NCBI GenBank assembly: GCA_050175155.1
Contig: JBFXJF010000002.1
Coordinates: 105,104 to 169,103, forward strand
Direction: 5' to 3'
Origin: JBFXJF01 sp050175155
GTDB taxonomy: Bacteria > Bacillota > Bacilli > Tepidibacillales > Tepidibacillaceae
DNA: 64,000 bases
Below the pieces are notes generated by a model that saw only the letters and a list, made by a program, of their open reading frames with translations, had not been told where the DNA came from and did no database searches. Shown piece after piece: positions 53,162-62,125 of the stretch (positions are counted from its first letter, which is position 1; each line of letters opens with the position of its first letter). Position numbers and translations under genes: made by a program.

Positions 53162-53578
53162 CTATTCTTTACGTATAAAATGTCCAGATCCTAGCCAGCT
53201 AGCAAGACCAAAAATATAAAAGATCCCTTGAGTTGCTTGGGGCCCTTGTAACAGCAACTGAAGACCTATACCTAGACCTAATGCTGGAGTCACAATTAAG
53301 AAAGTTCTTAGTATACGTTCAAAACCTTTTTTGGGAGGAAGTGGCCATAACTTAGAAAAAACAACTCCTAGAGCTACCCCTAGAAAAACTACTATAATAA
53401 TTTGAATCATTTGTAGTGCTGTAGGGAAAGGCCAATGAAATAAAAAATAACCAATGATATAAAATAATTCTAAAACAAGGGTAATTCCTAAAGCTTTCTT
53501 AATAACTTTTAAATCTAAGTATTTTAAAAATAAGTATAAAGCAATAGCTAAAGCGGCAAATATTAATGTATTAATCAT
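53162..53578 (-). CDS. Four-helix membrane protein in the symporter operon
   Basis: 138 residues with four hydrophobic segments (LIFAALAIALYLFLKYL, ALGITLVLELFYIIGYFLF, IQIIIVVFLGVALGVVF, FLIVTPALGLGIGLQLLL). Conserved-looking loop KLWPLPPKKGFERILRTF. No function known. It lies between the symporter gene and the cNMP/CBS/DUF294 gene on the same strand, with short gaps, so it is probably part of this transport or signalling unit. Confidence 0.7.
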   Translation of the reverse strand: MINTLIFAALAIALYLFLKYLDLKVIKKALGITLVLELFYIIGYFLFHWPFPTALQMIQIIIVVFLGVALGVVFSKLWPLPPKKGFERILRTFLIVTPALGLGIGLQLLLQGPQATQGIFYIFGLASWLGSGHFIRKE

Positions 53579-53672
53579 TATAAATTCCCCCTCATCTTAA
53601 AAAAAGTTAAATAAAAAACTTGTCGGGAAGAAAAATTCTTCCCGATAAGTATATTATATTAAAAACTTATAT

Positions 53673-55364
53673 TTAGATACTATTTTCAGAACTTAAATCT
53701 CTAGGTGTACGTATATGTTCAACTAATTCTTGAATCTCTTTTGGTGGAGGTGCTGTAAATCTAGAAACTGTAAGTGATACAACGAAGTTAATTACCATAC
53801 CAATTGTTCCAACACCTTGAGCATTAATTCCAAAGAAACTATCGAGTATTGGTTCTGCTGTACCAAGGATAGGTACTGATCGAATTAATACAATCATTGT
53901 CATTGTAAAGCCTAAACCAACAATCATTCCGGCAATGGCACCTTCTTTATTCATCCGTTTGTCAAAGATACCTAACAGTATCCCTGGGAAGATACTTGCT
54001 GCTGCCAATCCAAAGGCAATTGCAACAACCTCGGCAACAAAGCCAGGAGGATTAATACCGAAATATCCCGCGATTATTATTGAAATTACAATCATTATTC
54101 GTGCTACTCTTAGACGTTCTCTTTCGGTAGCATTTGTTTTCAAGATACGATAATAAATGTCATGTGAAACAGCACTCGACATTGCAAGAATAAGTCCTGC
54201 TGCGGTAGATAAAGCTGCTGCTAATCCACCTGCGGCAACTAGTGCAATTACAAACGGAGCTAAATCGGCTACCTCTGGTGTAGAAAGAACAATAATATCT
54301 TTATCAATTACTACTTCATTGGTACTAGCATCTTTAGCGAAATTTAGTATGCCATCACCATTTTTATCGTCTAATTTAAGAAGTCCTGTAGCTTCCCATT
54401 TGGCAACCCAATCTACTTGACGTGCTTCCTCAATAGGGGTATTACTTAAGCTATCAATTAAGTTATATTTAGCGAACACACCAATTGCAGGTGCTGTTGT
54501 GTAAAGTAAAGCGATAAAAATTAATGCCCATACTCCAGACCAACGTGCTGCACGTACAGTTTTTACTGTATAAAAACGTGTAATAACATGGGGTAAGCCA
54601 GCAGTACCACACATTAAGGCTGCTACAATCATAAACACGTTAAGTTTTGATAAGTCTGTAAATGGTGCCATATATTCAGTTAAGCCTAAATCAACTTGAA
54701 TTACACTTAATCGTGCTGCAATATCAGAGAAAGTTAAAGCAAGTTGAGGTATTGGGTTTCCAGTTAGTTTATTTGATATTGCAATTGCCGGAATCAAGTA
54801 GGCTACAATTAATACTGTGTATTGAGCAACTTGTGTCCAAGTAATCCCTTTCATACCACCTAATATAGCAAAACCACCAACAATTACAACACCAATGATA
54901 ACTCCTAATACTATATCTACTTGAAGATAACGACTAAATACAATTCCTACACCACGCATTTGTCCTGCAACATATGTTACGGATACTAGAATAGTCGCAA
55001 CAGCTGCAATTGCACGTGCTGTATTCGAGTAGTAACGGTCACCGATAAAATCAGGTACAGTGTATCTTCCGAATTTACGTAGGTAAGGGGCAAGAAGCAT
55101 AGTAAGTAGTACATATCCTCCAGTCCAACCCATTAAATAGATAGTTCCATCATATCCAAGAAATGAAATTAGTCCTGCCATAGAGATAAAGGAAGCTGCA
55201 GACATCCAGTCAGCTCCAATTGCTGCACCGTTAGCAATTGCGGGAATATCATTATCTGCTACATAAAAGTTTTTAGTATCTACTGCTCTTGCTCTCCAGC
55301 CAATATATAGATATATAGCAAATGTTGCTACAATTACTATTAACGTTAAAAATTCTACACTCAT
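53673..55364 (-). CDS. Sodium:solute symporter, acetate/ActP-like (VC_2705 type)
   Basis: 563 residues, about 13 helices, solute:sodium symporter family: IGWRARAVDTKNFYVADNDIPAIANGAAIGADWMSAASFI at the start (spans several residues around TM1-TM2), GYVLLTMLLAPYLRKFGRYTVPDFIGDRY, and the Na+-site helix VAAGGLAAALSTAAGLILAMSSAVSHDIYY. It resembles monocarboxylate (acetate/pyruvate) permeases with a DUF4212 partner, present here upstream with a 4-base overlap. Imports a short carboxylate with sodium. A 100-residue insertion between helices (~290-360, KNGDGILNFAKDA) is characteristic. Confidence 0.9.
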   Translation of the reverse strand: MSVEFLTLIVIVATFAIYLYIGWRARAVDTKNFYVADNDIPAIANGAAIGADWMSAASFISMAGLISFLGYDGTIYLMGWTGGYVLLTMLLAPYLRKFGRYTVPDFIGDRYYSNTARAIAAVATILVSVTYVAGQMRGVGIVFSRYLQVDIVLGVIIGVVIVGGFAILGGMKGITWTQVAQYTVLIVAYLIPAIAISNKLTGNPIPQLALTFSDIAARLSVIQVDLGLTEYMAPFTDLSKLNVFMIVAALMCGTAGLPHVITRFYTVKTVRAARWSGVWALIFIALLYTTAPAIGVFAKYNLIDSLSNTPIEEARQVDWVAKWEATGLLKLDDKNGDGILNFAKDASTNEVVIDKDIIVLSTPEVADLAPFVIALVAAGGLAAALSTAAGLILAMSSAVSHDIYYRILKTNATERERLRVARIMIVISIIIAGYFGINPPGFVAEVVAIAFGLAAASIFPGILLGIFDKRMNKEGAIAGMIVGLGFTMTMIVLIRSVPILGTAEPILDSFFGINAQGVGTIGMVINFVVSLTVSRFTAPPPKEIQELVEHIRTPRDLSSENSI

Positions 55365-55654
55365 GATTTCCCCTCCTTCGTATCTATAACTTTATGTTCC
55401 TCTACATCGTATTCTTTGTCTAAACGGTCCATTCTCCAAGCGTATATGAATAGTAAAATAACAAAAGTGAAAATTGATCCTTGTTGAGCGAACCAGAATG
55501 ATAAAGTAACACCGAAAAATTTTACGTTGCTTAGGACATCACCCAAAAGAATTGAAAAGACAAAAGATACTAATGCCCAAACAGTTAAAAGGCTAATAAT
55601 CAGAGTAACATTCTTTTTCCAATATTCTTTTAGTCTTTGTGATCTTTCAGTCAT
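55361..55654 (-). CDS. DUF4212 small symporter subunit
   Basis: 97 residues, two transmembrane helices (TLIISLLTVWALVSFVFSILL and LSFWFAQQGSIFTFVILLFIYAWRM). DUF4212 proteins are small partners of acetate-type sodium symporters and are encoded directly in front of them, as here with a 4-base overlap. GGAGG precedes the ATG. The 250-base gap upstream (55,655-55,904) holds AT-rich sequence with the operon promoter; no structured RNA was recognised there. Confidence 0.92.
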   Translation of the reverse strand: MTERSQRLKEYWKKNVTLIISLLTVWALVSFVFSILLGDVLSNVKFFGVTLSFWFAQQGSIFTFVILLFIYAWRMDRLDKEYDVEEHKVIDTKEGKS

Positions 55655-55879
55655 AATTACACCTCCATTAAATTTTAGTTTGTTTACTGATTAACTATCG
55701 TTCTTGATAAAAGAAGCTTATAGTAAAATAGTATAGATAAATAATAATATATTAAACATATATGAACAATTAATTATATGGTAATGGTAATAATTCAATT
55801 CCCAATGGCTTTAATAATTAGTTGAACAGTTTTGAAAAGAGAAAATAAATTAAATATTCTGAAAACTCATATAAAAAAA

Positions 55880-55907
55880 ACGAACCCATAAGGGTTCATT
55901 TTTTTTA
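55880..55907. terminator. Terminator of the exonuclease gene, overlapping its stop
   Basis: GAACCC (55882-55887), loop ATAA, GGGTTC (55892-55897), with A-run on the left and T-run on the right, so it can work in both directions. Confidence 0.8.
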
Positions 55908-56639
55908 TATGAGGATTTGCGTTATTGGGGACGCAAAACATTGACGATCTCGGGTGTAGTTAAACAAATCCTCGAGGGTATAAACACCTCTTTTTGCTAA
56001 CTCCTTTATACTGAATTCAAAAATTTTCGCTGCCATTATAGCATCTCCTAATGCATTATGTCTGTTATGAGCTGGTATACCTAGGGAGAAGCATATCTCC
56101 TCTAAGGAGCAATTAGTAAATCGCGGATAAAGGGTCGTTATAAGATCCCTCGTATCAATATACTTATATTTAATCCTTGAACCACATTGATGATTTAAAC
56201 AATGGTTTAAGAATGAGATATCAAAATTTATTATATGACCAACTAATACACCATCTCCAATCCAAGAAAAAAAATGAGGAAGAATCTCTATTAAAGAAGG
56301 CTTATCTATAATCATATTTTCTGTAATACCCGTAAGTTTTGTAATATTTTTAGGAATAGTTCGCTCAGGATTTACAAGTTCATAAAAGGTTTTGTTCTCA
56401 TTAACTCTTCCGTTTTCAACTACTACAGCACCCAATGAAAGAACTTTATCGCTCACAGTAGCTTTGAATCCAGTAGCCTCAAGATCTATTGTAACAAAAC
56501 GGATACTAGTTAATGGTTTACTAGTATCAACATCTGATGATAATTGTAAGGTAGCTTTTATTTTTTCTTGATGCGGGGTTAATTGGATATTCTTAGATGA
56601 ACGTAAATTATTCCGCATTATACTTTTTAGAATGTTCAT
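55905..56639 (-). CDS. DnaQ-like 3'-5' exonuclease (Pol III epsilon family)
   Basis: 244 residues from ATG 56639 (AAGGGGG six bases upstream; the frame runs six codons further). DEDDh exonuclease motifs: Exo I FVTIDLEATGFK, Exo II VGHIINFDISFLNHCL, Exo III HNALGDAIMAAKIF (His and Asp). It would proofread or trim nucleic acids. An N-terminal ~45-residue extension precedes the nuclease domain. In organisms with this symporter operon a DnaQ-like gene is often found nearby, but here it has its own promoter region and terminator. Confidence 0.9.
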   Translation of the reverse strand: MNILKSIMRNNLRSSKNIQLTPHQEKIKATLQLSSDVDTSKPLTSIRFVTIDLEATGFKATVSDKVLSLGAVVVENGRVNENKTFYELVNPERTIPKNITKLTGITENMIIDKPSLIEILPHFFSWIGDGVLVGHIINFDISFLNHCLNHQCGSRIKYKYIDTRDLITTLYPRFTNCSLEEICFSLGIPAHNRHNALGDAIMAAKIFEFSIKELAKRGVYTLEDLFNYTRDRQCFASPITQILI

Positions 56640-56838
56640 CCCAATCCCCCTTAACATCTATTTAACCATATTATATTGAGAATACTGATAAACGAAAATT
56701 TATTTATTGTGAATGGTCGTATTCAGGGGGTGAAATGCTATTAGTTTTAAATGAATAGTTAGAGTAAAAGTAAATTTGATGATATAATTAGGATATTAAA
56801 GTAAATGAGATAATAGTGATGAGACGAGGGGAATATCA

Positions 56839-58170
56839 TTGGGTAAATTTAAAGAACTTTTTAATAAATTGGACAAAGTTAAAATTGGAGTTTTTTTATT
56901 ATTTCAGATAATTATCTGTCTAGTACTGATATTCTTGACACCTCAGTATTGGATAGAATATGTATTAATTTGCACTATAGGTTTTATCGGGAGCATTGTT
57001 ATTTTCTATATACCTTTTAAAGCACAAAGTTCAAAAGCTCAAAATGGTTATCCTTCGTTTGATAATACATTATTAATTGCCAACGAAACTCTTCTTCATC
57101 TTAAAGAGGGATTAAATGAGGAATCTGCCTTAGTTATTGCTAAAATAATTAAAGATATAAGTGATGTTGCTGCAGTTGCGATTACTGATACAAACAAAGT
57201 TTTAGCATTTATTGGAGAAGGTTGTGAAAAGCATCCTGTTGGTAAGCCGATAGTCACAAATGCTACCAAAAGCGTTCTTCAAACAGGGAAAAGTAAAATA
57301 GTTAATAATAAACAGGGGTTTAATTGTCAAGACAAAACATGTAATTGTCCATTAGAGTCTGCAGTTATAGTGCCGTTAATCAATAAAAATACAGTGGTTG
57401 GAACTTTAAAGTTATATCAAACTGATAAAGGGATTATTCCTAATTATATAGTTAAATTAGCTAATGGGTTAGCTCAAATACTAAGCATGCAGATTGAATT
57501 AGTTGAGTTGGAACATCAGGCTCAATTGACAACAGAAGCACAGTTAGATGCGCTTCAGGCTCAGATTAATCCACACTTTCTTTTTAATGCTTTAAACACT
57601 GTAAATATGTATATCTTAAAAGATCCTGAGTACGCACGCTTTTTATTAGTTAGATTATCTACCCTATTAAGATATTTACTTGGAAGTAGCGGAAGGTTTA
57701 TTACTTTAAAGGAGGAAGTTAAATATATTGATAACTATGTTGTTATTGAAGAAGCAAGGTTTGTTGGTAAAATAAGGGTGGTTTTCGAGATAGATGAGGA
57801 TACGAAAAACTGCGAGATACCTGTATTTACAATTCAGCCGTTGGTAAATAATGCTATTCTACATGGTGTCTTACCTAAAGTGGGTGCTGGTACAATAAAA
57901 ATATCTGCTAAAAAAATAGATAATGATGTTAAAATTACTGTCGAAGATAGTGGTATTGGAATACCAAAGGAAAACATTTTAAAAATCTTTGAGCCTAGGT
58001 TTGGAACTGGTTGTGGGGTAGGGATATCTAATGTTAATGAGAGATTAAAGATTTTATATGGTGTAAATCATGGTTTAAATATTGAAAGTGAAGAGGGTAA
58101 AGGTACTAAGGCCTGGTTTAGGATACCTTTTAATACAATAGAAAATAAGCAGGTGATCGAATGGAATTAA
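56839..58170 (+). CDS. LytS-type sensor histidine kinase with GAF domain
   Basis: 443 residues, TTG 56839 behind GAGGGGAA. Two N-terminal helices (VFLLFQIIICLVLIFLT; VLICTIGFIGSIVIFYIPF), a GAF domain (~75-210) with a cysteine-rich loop (CQDKTCNCPLES), then the LytS-type His-kinase domain QAQINPHFLFNALNT with phosphorylatable His near residue 245, and HATPase_c (IQPLVNNAILHG, DSGIGI, GCGVGISNVNERL). The Cys-loop may bind a cofactor. It overlaps the LytTR regulator gene by 10 bases. Location next to the carboxylate symporter operon suggests it senses a carboxylate or redox signal. Confidence 0.93.
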   Translation: MGKFKELFNKLDKVKIGVFLLFQIIICLVLIFLTPQYWIEYVLICTIGFIGSIVIFYIPFKAQSSKAQNGYPSFDNTLLIANETLLHLKEGLNEESALVIAKIIKDISDVAAVAITDTNKVLAFIGEGCEKHPVGKPIVTNATKSVLQTGKSKIVNNKQGFNCQDKTCNCPLESAVIVPLINKNTVVGTLKLYQTDKGIIPNYIVKLANGLAQILSMQIELVELEHQAQLTTEAQLDALQAQINPHFLFNALNTVNMYILKDPEYARFLLVRLSTLLRYLLGSSGRFITLKEEVKYIDNYVVIEEARFVGKIRVVFEIDEDTKNCEIPVFTIQPLVNNAILHGVLPKVGAGTIKISAKKIDNDVKITVEDSGIGIPKENILKIFEPRFGTGCGVGISNVNERLKILYGVNHGLNIESEEGKGTKAWFRIPFNTIENKQVIEWN

Positions 58171-58925
58171 AAACATTAATAGTTGATGATGAATATCCAG
58201 CTCGCGAGGAACTGCGTTTTCTGCTTAGTAAATACGAATGTATTAATGTAGTTGGTGAGGCGACATGTGTTTCCGAAGCACTTACATTGATTGAGTCAAT
58301 TGAATACCAATTAGTATTTCTTGATATTAATTTTCCTGTTAGTAATGGAATTAATATTGGATTATCTATTCAGAGTATGAAAAATCCACCTCTTATTATC
58401 TATGTTACTGCACATGAAGCATATGCAGTAAATGCTTTTGATGTAGATGCTGTTGATTATATATTAAAGCCAATCGATGAAAAAAAGTTAAAGCGTGCTA
58501 TTGATCGCGCGATAAATGAGTATCAGAAAAAGGATGGTAATACATTAACAAATAATGATACCTCAGTAAAGGAAGTGATAGAAAAAGAAAAAGTTACACG
58601 GTTAACAGCTGAAGCAAATGGCAAAATAAAACTAGTAGATGTAAGTGAAATTTATTATGCTTACACAGAAGATAACTACGTATTTTTAAAAACATTTGAT
58701 AAAAAGTTAATAACTAGGCTTACCTTAACTGTTTTAGAAAGTAAATTAGATGCAGAAAATTTCTTTAGAACTCATCGAAGCTACATTGTAAATTTAAACA
58801 AAGTTTTTGAAATTTTACCTACATTTAATGGTGCCTATTCACTGGTTATGGAAGATAAAGAGCATAGTAAGGTACCTGTAAGCAGAATCCAAACCAAGGA
58901 ACTTAGAAAATTACTGCTTTTTTAA
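58161..58925 (+). CDS. LytTR-family response regulator
   Basis: 254 residues. Receiver domain (~1-120): IVDDEYPAREELRFLL, LVFLDINFPVSNGINIG with the phosphorylation Asp, and Thr/Lys at VTAHEAY and ILKPIDEKK. LytTR DNA-binding domain (~150-254): KIKLVDVSEIYYAYTEDNYVF, FFRTHRSYIVNLNKVFEI. Partner of the kinase just upstream. Likely targets include the divergently transcribed symporter operon, as in LytTR systems that control pyruvate/acetate uptake (inference). Confidence 0.93.
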   Translation: MELKTLIVDDEYPAREELRFLLSKYECINVVGEATCVSEALTLIESIEYQLVFLDINFPVSNGINIGLSIQSMKNPPLIIYVTAHEAYAVNAFDVDAVDYILKPIDEKKLKRAIDRAINEYQKKDGNTLTNNDTSVKEVIEKEKVTRLTAEANGKIKLVDVSEIYYAYTEDNYVFLKTFDKKLITRLTLTVLESKLDAENFFRTHRSYIVNLNKVFEILPTFNGAYSLVMEDKEHSKVPVSRIQTKELRKLLLF

Positions 58926-58931
58926 AGTCAT

Positions 58932-58986
58932 CTGAGAACTATAATCTAATTACAGTTCTCAGTTTGTTGAGAAAGTCAACAAACTG
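58932..58986 (+). terminator. Two consecutive hairpins after the LytTR gene
   Basis: Stem 1: CTGAGAACT (58932-58940) with AGTTCTCAG (58954-58962). Stem 2: CAGTTTGTTGA (58960-58970) with TCAACAAACTG (58976-58986), perfect 11 bp. They share the three bases CAG, so only one can form fully at a time. There is no long T-run; the termination function is uncertain. Confidence 0.5.
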
Positions 58987-58988
58987 AC

Positions 58989-59169
58989 AGACTGTTGAAA
59001 ATGTTCCAGTTCTAGGCACGTTAAAATCGAGGAACGGAGCTTACTTCTAGATAGACGGAAGTATTTGTAGTTTACATAAGTGCGGCTTTTGGTAGGAACG
59101 GACAAGGTGAGCACGTTGCAAACTACAATTACTTATAGTAACGAAGAAATAGGACTTTTTCAATAGTCT
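58989..59169. repeat. Structured inverted-repeat element (possible MITE-like/dispersed repeat)
   Basis: The left end AGACTGTTGAAAA at 58989-59001 matches, inverted, the right end TTTTTCAATAGTCT (to 59169) with one or two mismatches. Inside, TTGTAGTTT (near 59068) pairs with AAACTACAA (near 59120), ATAAGT with ACTTAT, and AGGAACGGA occurs twice. The element is non-coding, richer in GC than its surroundings and sits between a hairpin pair and the terminator at 59168. It resembles dispersed non-coding repeats I associate with clostridial genomes; copy number cannot be judged from one window. Confidence 0.6.
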
Positions 59170-59204
59170 GCGGACTATAATTAAATTGTAGTTCGCAGGT
59201 TTTT
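59168..59204 (+). terminator. Terminator after the repeat element
   Basis: CTGCGGACTATAAT (59168-59181) pairs with ATTGTAGTTCGCAG (59185-59198), with a 3-base loop, then GGTTTTT. It is the last of the structures in the 58,926-59,227 gap. Confidence 0.8.
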
Positions 59205-59227
59205 GTTTATTTGAAAGGATGATTCTA

Positions 59228-60106
59228 TTGAATAATACAAACAGAAAGGTAAGGGTTGCAATTTTATCTATTATTTCAAATACAACCTTAATTATTCTGA
59301 AAATTATTGCGGGTATAATTAGCGGCTCAGTAAGTATAATATCCGAAGCAATTCACTCGAGTATGGATTTACTTGCTTCAATTATTGCTTATTTTTCCGT
59401 AAGATATTCTTCAAAACCTGCTGACACAGGGCACCCGTATGGACATGGTAAAATTGAAAATATATCTGGATTTATTGAAGCAGTTCTCATATTTATTGCT
59501 GCCCTATTAATTATTCAGGAAGCTATTAAAAAATTGTTTAACCCTACAGAGATAGAAGATACTTCTATAGCTATTGTTGTAATGATTTTTGCTGTTATTG
59601 TAAACATTATTGTTTCAAAGATTCTCTATAAAGTTGCAAAGGAAGAAGATTCATTAGCCTTGGAGGCGGATGCACTTCATTTGAAAACTGATGTCTATAC
59701 TTCATTAGGTGTAGCTCTAGGTCTGGTTTTGATTAAATTAACAGGAATATACATTCTTGATCCAATTATTGCATTATTAGTTGCATTGCTAATTATTAAA
59801 GAGGCATGGAAATTAAGTCAAAAGACCTTTAGACCGTTGTTAGACGAAAAATTATCGGATGAAGAAGAAAACAAAATTTATGATGTAGTAAGTCAATATG
59901 GTGACAGGCTTGTGGATATTCATTACTTAAGAACTAGAAAATCAGGAAATACTAAGTACATAGATTTTCACTTGACGGTTGATGGTGATTTAACGGTTAG
60001 GGAATCCCATGATTTAAGTGAAGAAATTGAAAAGGACTTGGAAGAAATAATTCATAATACTAATGTAAACATACATATAGAACCAAGTAATGAGAAAGAT
60101 AGTTAA
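59228..60106 (+). CDS. Cation diffusion facilitator transporter
   Basis: About 292 residues; TTG 59228 has AAAGGATG upstream, whereas ATG 59219 overlaps that site. Six helices and a cytoplasmic C-terminal domain. Metal-site motifs: HSSMDLLASIIAYF (TM2, HxxxD type) with HPYGHGKIE after it, and DALHLKTDVYTSLGV (TM5, HxxxD). The C-terminus contains KYIDFHLTVDGDLTVRESHDLSEEIE, the CDF dimer domain. It exports zinc, manganese or iron in exchange for protons; HxxxD/HxxxD would allow zinc, but metal choice is not certain. Monocistronic. Confidence 0.92.
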   Translation: MNNTNRKVRVAILSIISNTTLIILKIIAGIISGSVSIISEAIHSSMDLLASIIAYFSVRYSSKPADTGHPYGHGKIENISGFIEAVLIFIAALLIIQEAIKKLFNPTEIEDTSIAIVVMIFAVIVNIIVSKILYKVAKEEDSLALEADALHLKTDVYTSLGVALGLVLIKLTGIYILDPIIALLVALLIIKEAWKLSQKTFRPLLDEKLSDEEENKIYDVVSQYGDRLVDIHYLRTRKSGNTKYIDFHLTVDGDLTVRESHDLSEEIEKDLEEIIHNTNVNIHIEPSNEKDS

Positions 60107-60288
60107 TAATAAGATTAAATAAAAAGTTAATTAAAGAATTCTAAATTTAAATGGGTTAGTATCTTTTAAGGAAGTGCTTTGTTATTAACATTTTGCTAAT
60201 GTTATTTTTATTTATAATCTTATATCTTAAATTTTTTTACAGGAAAATACTCGACGGTGATATTTTTAAAATGAAGGGATGACAATAA

Positions 60289-61266
60289 ATGAGTAAAACA
60301 TTAAAAATTAAGTATATTGAATCGAGTAGTTTTGACCCATGGCTTAATCTTGCTTGTGAGGAATACATGCTAAATAATATTAAAGAAGACGAGATAATTT
60401 TTTATCTTTGGCAAAACGAGAAAACAGTTGTTATTGGAGCTAATCAAAATCCATGGAAGGAATGTGATGTTAATCTTTTGGAAAAAGAGGAAGGTAAGCT
60501 AGCAAGAAGGATGTCTGGTGGTGGTGCGGTATATCATGATTTAGGAAATCTTAACTTTACCTTTATAGTTGATAAAAACTATTATGACTTTTTTAAACAG
60601 GTAAAGGTTATAATCGATGCTCTGCAGGGAATGGGGATATCAGCAGATTTTAGCGGAAGAAATGATATACTTGTTAACAATAGGAAAATCTCTGGTAATG
60701 CATTTTACCATAGTAATAAAGGTTCTATACATCATGGGACTATTTTAGTAAACTCTGATTTTAATCAGTTGGTAAAATATTTACAGGTTTCTAAAGATAA
60801 GATAAAGTCCAAAGGAATTGAATCTGTAAGGTCAAGAGTGATTAATCTAAAAGAGGCTAGTCAACTGATAAATATAGAGGACCTAAAGAAAAATTTAAAA
60901 AATCATTTTGCCATCAATTATGGTAACTATGAACATATTACTTATGATGAGTTAGATAGTCATGAAATTACTGAATTATATAATAAATATGCCTCTTGGG
61001 ATTGGAGGTTTGGGGATAGCCCAAAATTTGCAGTATCAATTACGAGGCGTTTTGAGTTAGGAGAACTTAATATTAACCTTAACTTGGACAAGGGAATAAT
61101 TCGAGATGTGAAAATTTACTCCGATGCAATGGACCCGAATATAGGAGAGAATATTAAAGGATTTTTGATAGATGTATCTCTTAATGAAGTTAGTAGTAAA
61201 TTGGAGAAGAAAGAAATAGATAATGAGGTTAAAGAGTGGATAATAAGTGAACTTAAGAACCTATAG
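60289..61266 (+). CDS. lplA: Lipoate-protein ligase A
   Basis: 325 residues. Attaches free lipoate to E2/GcvH lipoyl domains via lipoyl-AMP. Motifs: LACEEYMLNNI, VVIGANQNPWKECDVN, LARRMSGGGAVYHDLGNLNFTF (lipoate-binding glycine loop), FSGRNDILVNNRKISGNAF with the catalytic Lys, and a C-terminal accessory domain (YNKYASWDWRFGDSPKF). Such ligases in anaerobes usually serve the glycine cleavage system. The 182-base gap before it shows nothing recognisable. The next gene follows 23 bases later. Confidence 0.93.
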   Translation: MSKTLKIKYIESSSFDPWLNLACEEYMLNNIKEDEIIFYLWQNEKTVVIGANQNPWKECDVNLLEKEEGKLARRMSGGGAVYHDLGNLNFTFIVDKNYYDFFKQVKVIIDALQGMGISADFSGRNDILVNNRKISGNAFYHSNKGSIHHGTILVNSDFNQLVKYLQVSKDKIKSKGIESVRSRVINLKEASQLINIEDLKKNLKNHFAINYGNYEHITYDELDSHEITELYNKYASWDWRFGDSPKFAVSITRRFELGELNINLNLDKGIIRDVKIYSDAMDPNIGENIKGFLIDVSLNEVSSKLEKKEIDNEVKEWIISELKNL

Positions 61267-61289
61267 AAGACTTGGGAGGGTTGAGTTAG

Positions 61290-62087
61290 TTGGTTACTAT
61301 AGTTAAAAAGGGGATTTTGCTTGTAAGTCTTGGTAAGGTTGATAAAGGAGCAAGGCGTGAGAATATAGAAGTAGTAGAAAATAAAATTAGAGGAGTATTT
61401 AACAACTATGAGGTAAGAAGTTCTTTTACTTCTAATCAAGTTATAGAGAAATTAAGAAAGGAAGAAAATATTTTAATTGATAATCCAGATAATGCTTTAT
61501 TGAAGATGAAAGATGAAGGGTTTCAAGAGGTAGTTATTCAACCACTTCAGATTATTCCAGGTATAGAATATGAAAAGGTTCAAAAGAGTTACAATGAAAA
61601 CATTAATAGTTTTAAAAAAATTGGTTTAGGCAAGCCAGTTTTATATGATATTAAAAGCTATAAAGAAGCCGTAAGTTCATTAAAGTCACAATTACCTAAA
61701 ATGAAAGATAATAGTGCGATTGTAATAGTTGGACATGGAACAAATCATCCATCAAATGCTTGCTATTCTTGCCTACAAAGTGTTATAAATGATGAAAAAT
61801 TAGATATATATGTTGGTACTTTAGGCGGATACCCTAATATAGATAATGTATTACAAAAATTAAAGGATAATAGAATAGAGGAAATCACATTAATGCCCTA
61901 CCTGTTAGTAACAGGGAATCATGTTAAGAACGATATTTTTTCAGATAATGTTCATTCATGGAAAACAATTATAGAAAAGGAAGGCATTATTGTAAATTCA
62001 TACATACATGGATTAACAGAAAATGTTGATTATCAAAATATATTTGTCAATCGAATAAAAGAGACAATACAGACATTAAATTGTTAA
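61290..62087 (+). CDS. cbiK: Sirohydrochlorin cobaltochelatase (CbiK)
   Basis: 265 residues from TTG 61290 behind GGGAGGG. Anaerobic-type chelatase: ILLVSLGKVDKGARRENIEV at the start, VVIQPLQIIPGIEYEKV, IVIVGHGTNHPSNACYSCLQ (metal-site His) and MPYLLVTGNHVKNDIF (second His). It inserts cobalt (or iron) into sirohydrochlorin for cobalamin or siroheme. No other cobalamin genes are in the window, so it may be a stand-alone copy for another tetrapyrrole or metal. Same strand as lplA. Confidence 0.9.
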   Translation: MVTIVKKGILLVSLGKVDKGARRENIEVVENKIRGVFNNYEVRSSFTSNQVIEKLRKEENILIDNPDNALLKMKDEGFQEVVIQPLQIIPGIEYEKVQKSYNENINSFKKIGLGKPVLYDIKSYKEAVSSLKSQLPKMKDNSAIVIVGHGTNHPSNACYSCLQSVINDEKLDIYVGTLGGYPNIDNVLQKLKDNRIEEITLMPYLLVTGNHVKNDIFSDNVHSWKTIIEKEGIIVNSYIHGLTENVDYQNIFVNRIKETIQTLNC

Positions 62088-62125
62088 AGAAGAATATTTA
62101 TATATTTGGGAAAGGAGAATGAAAA

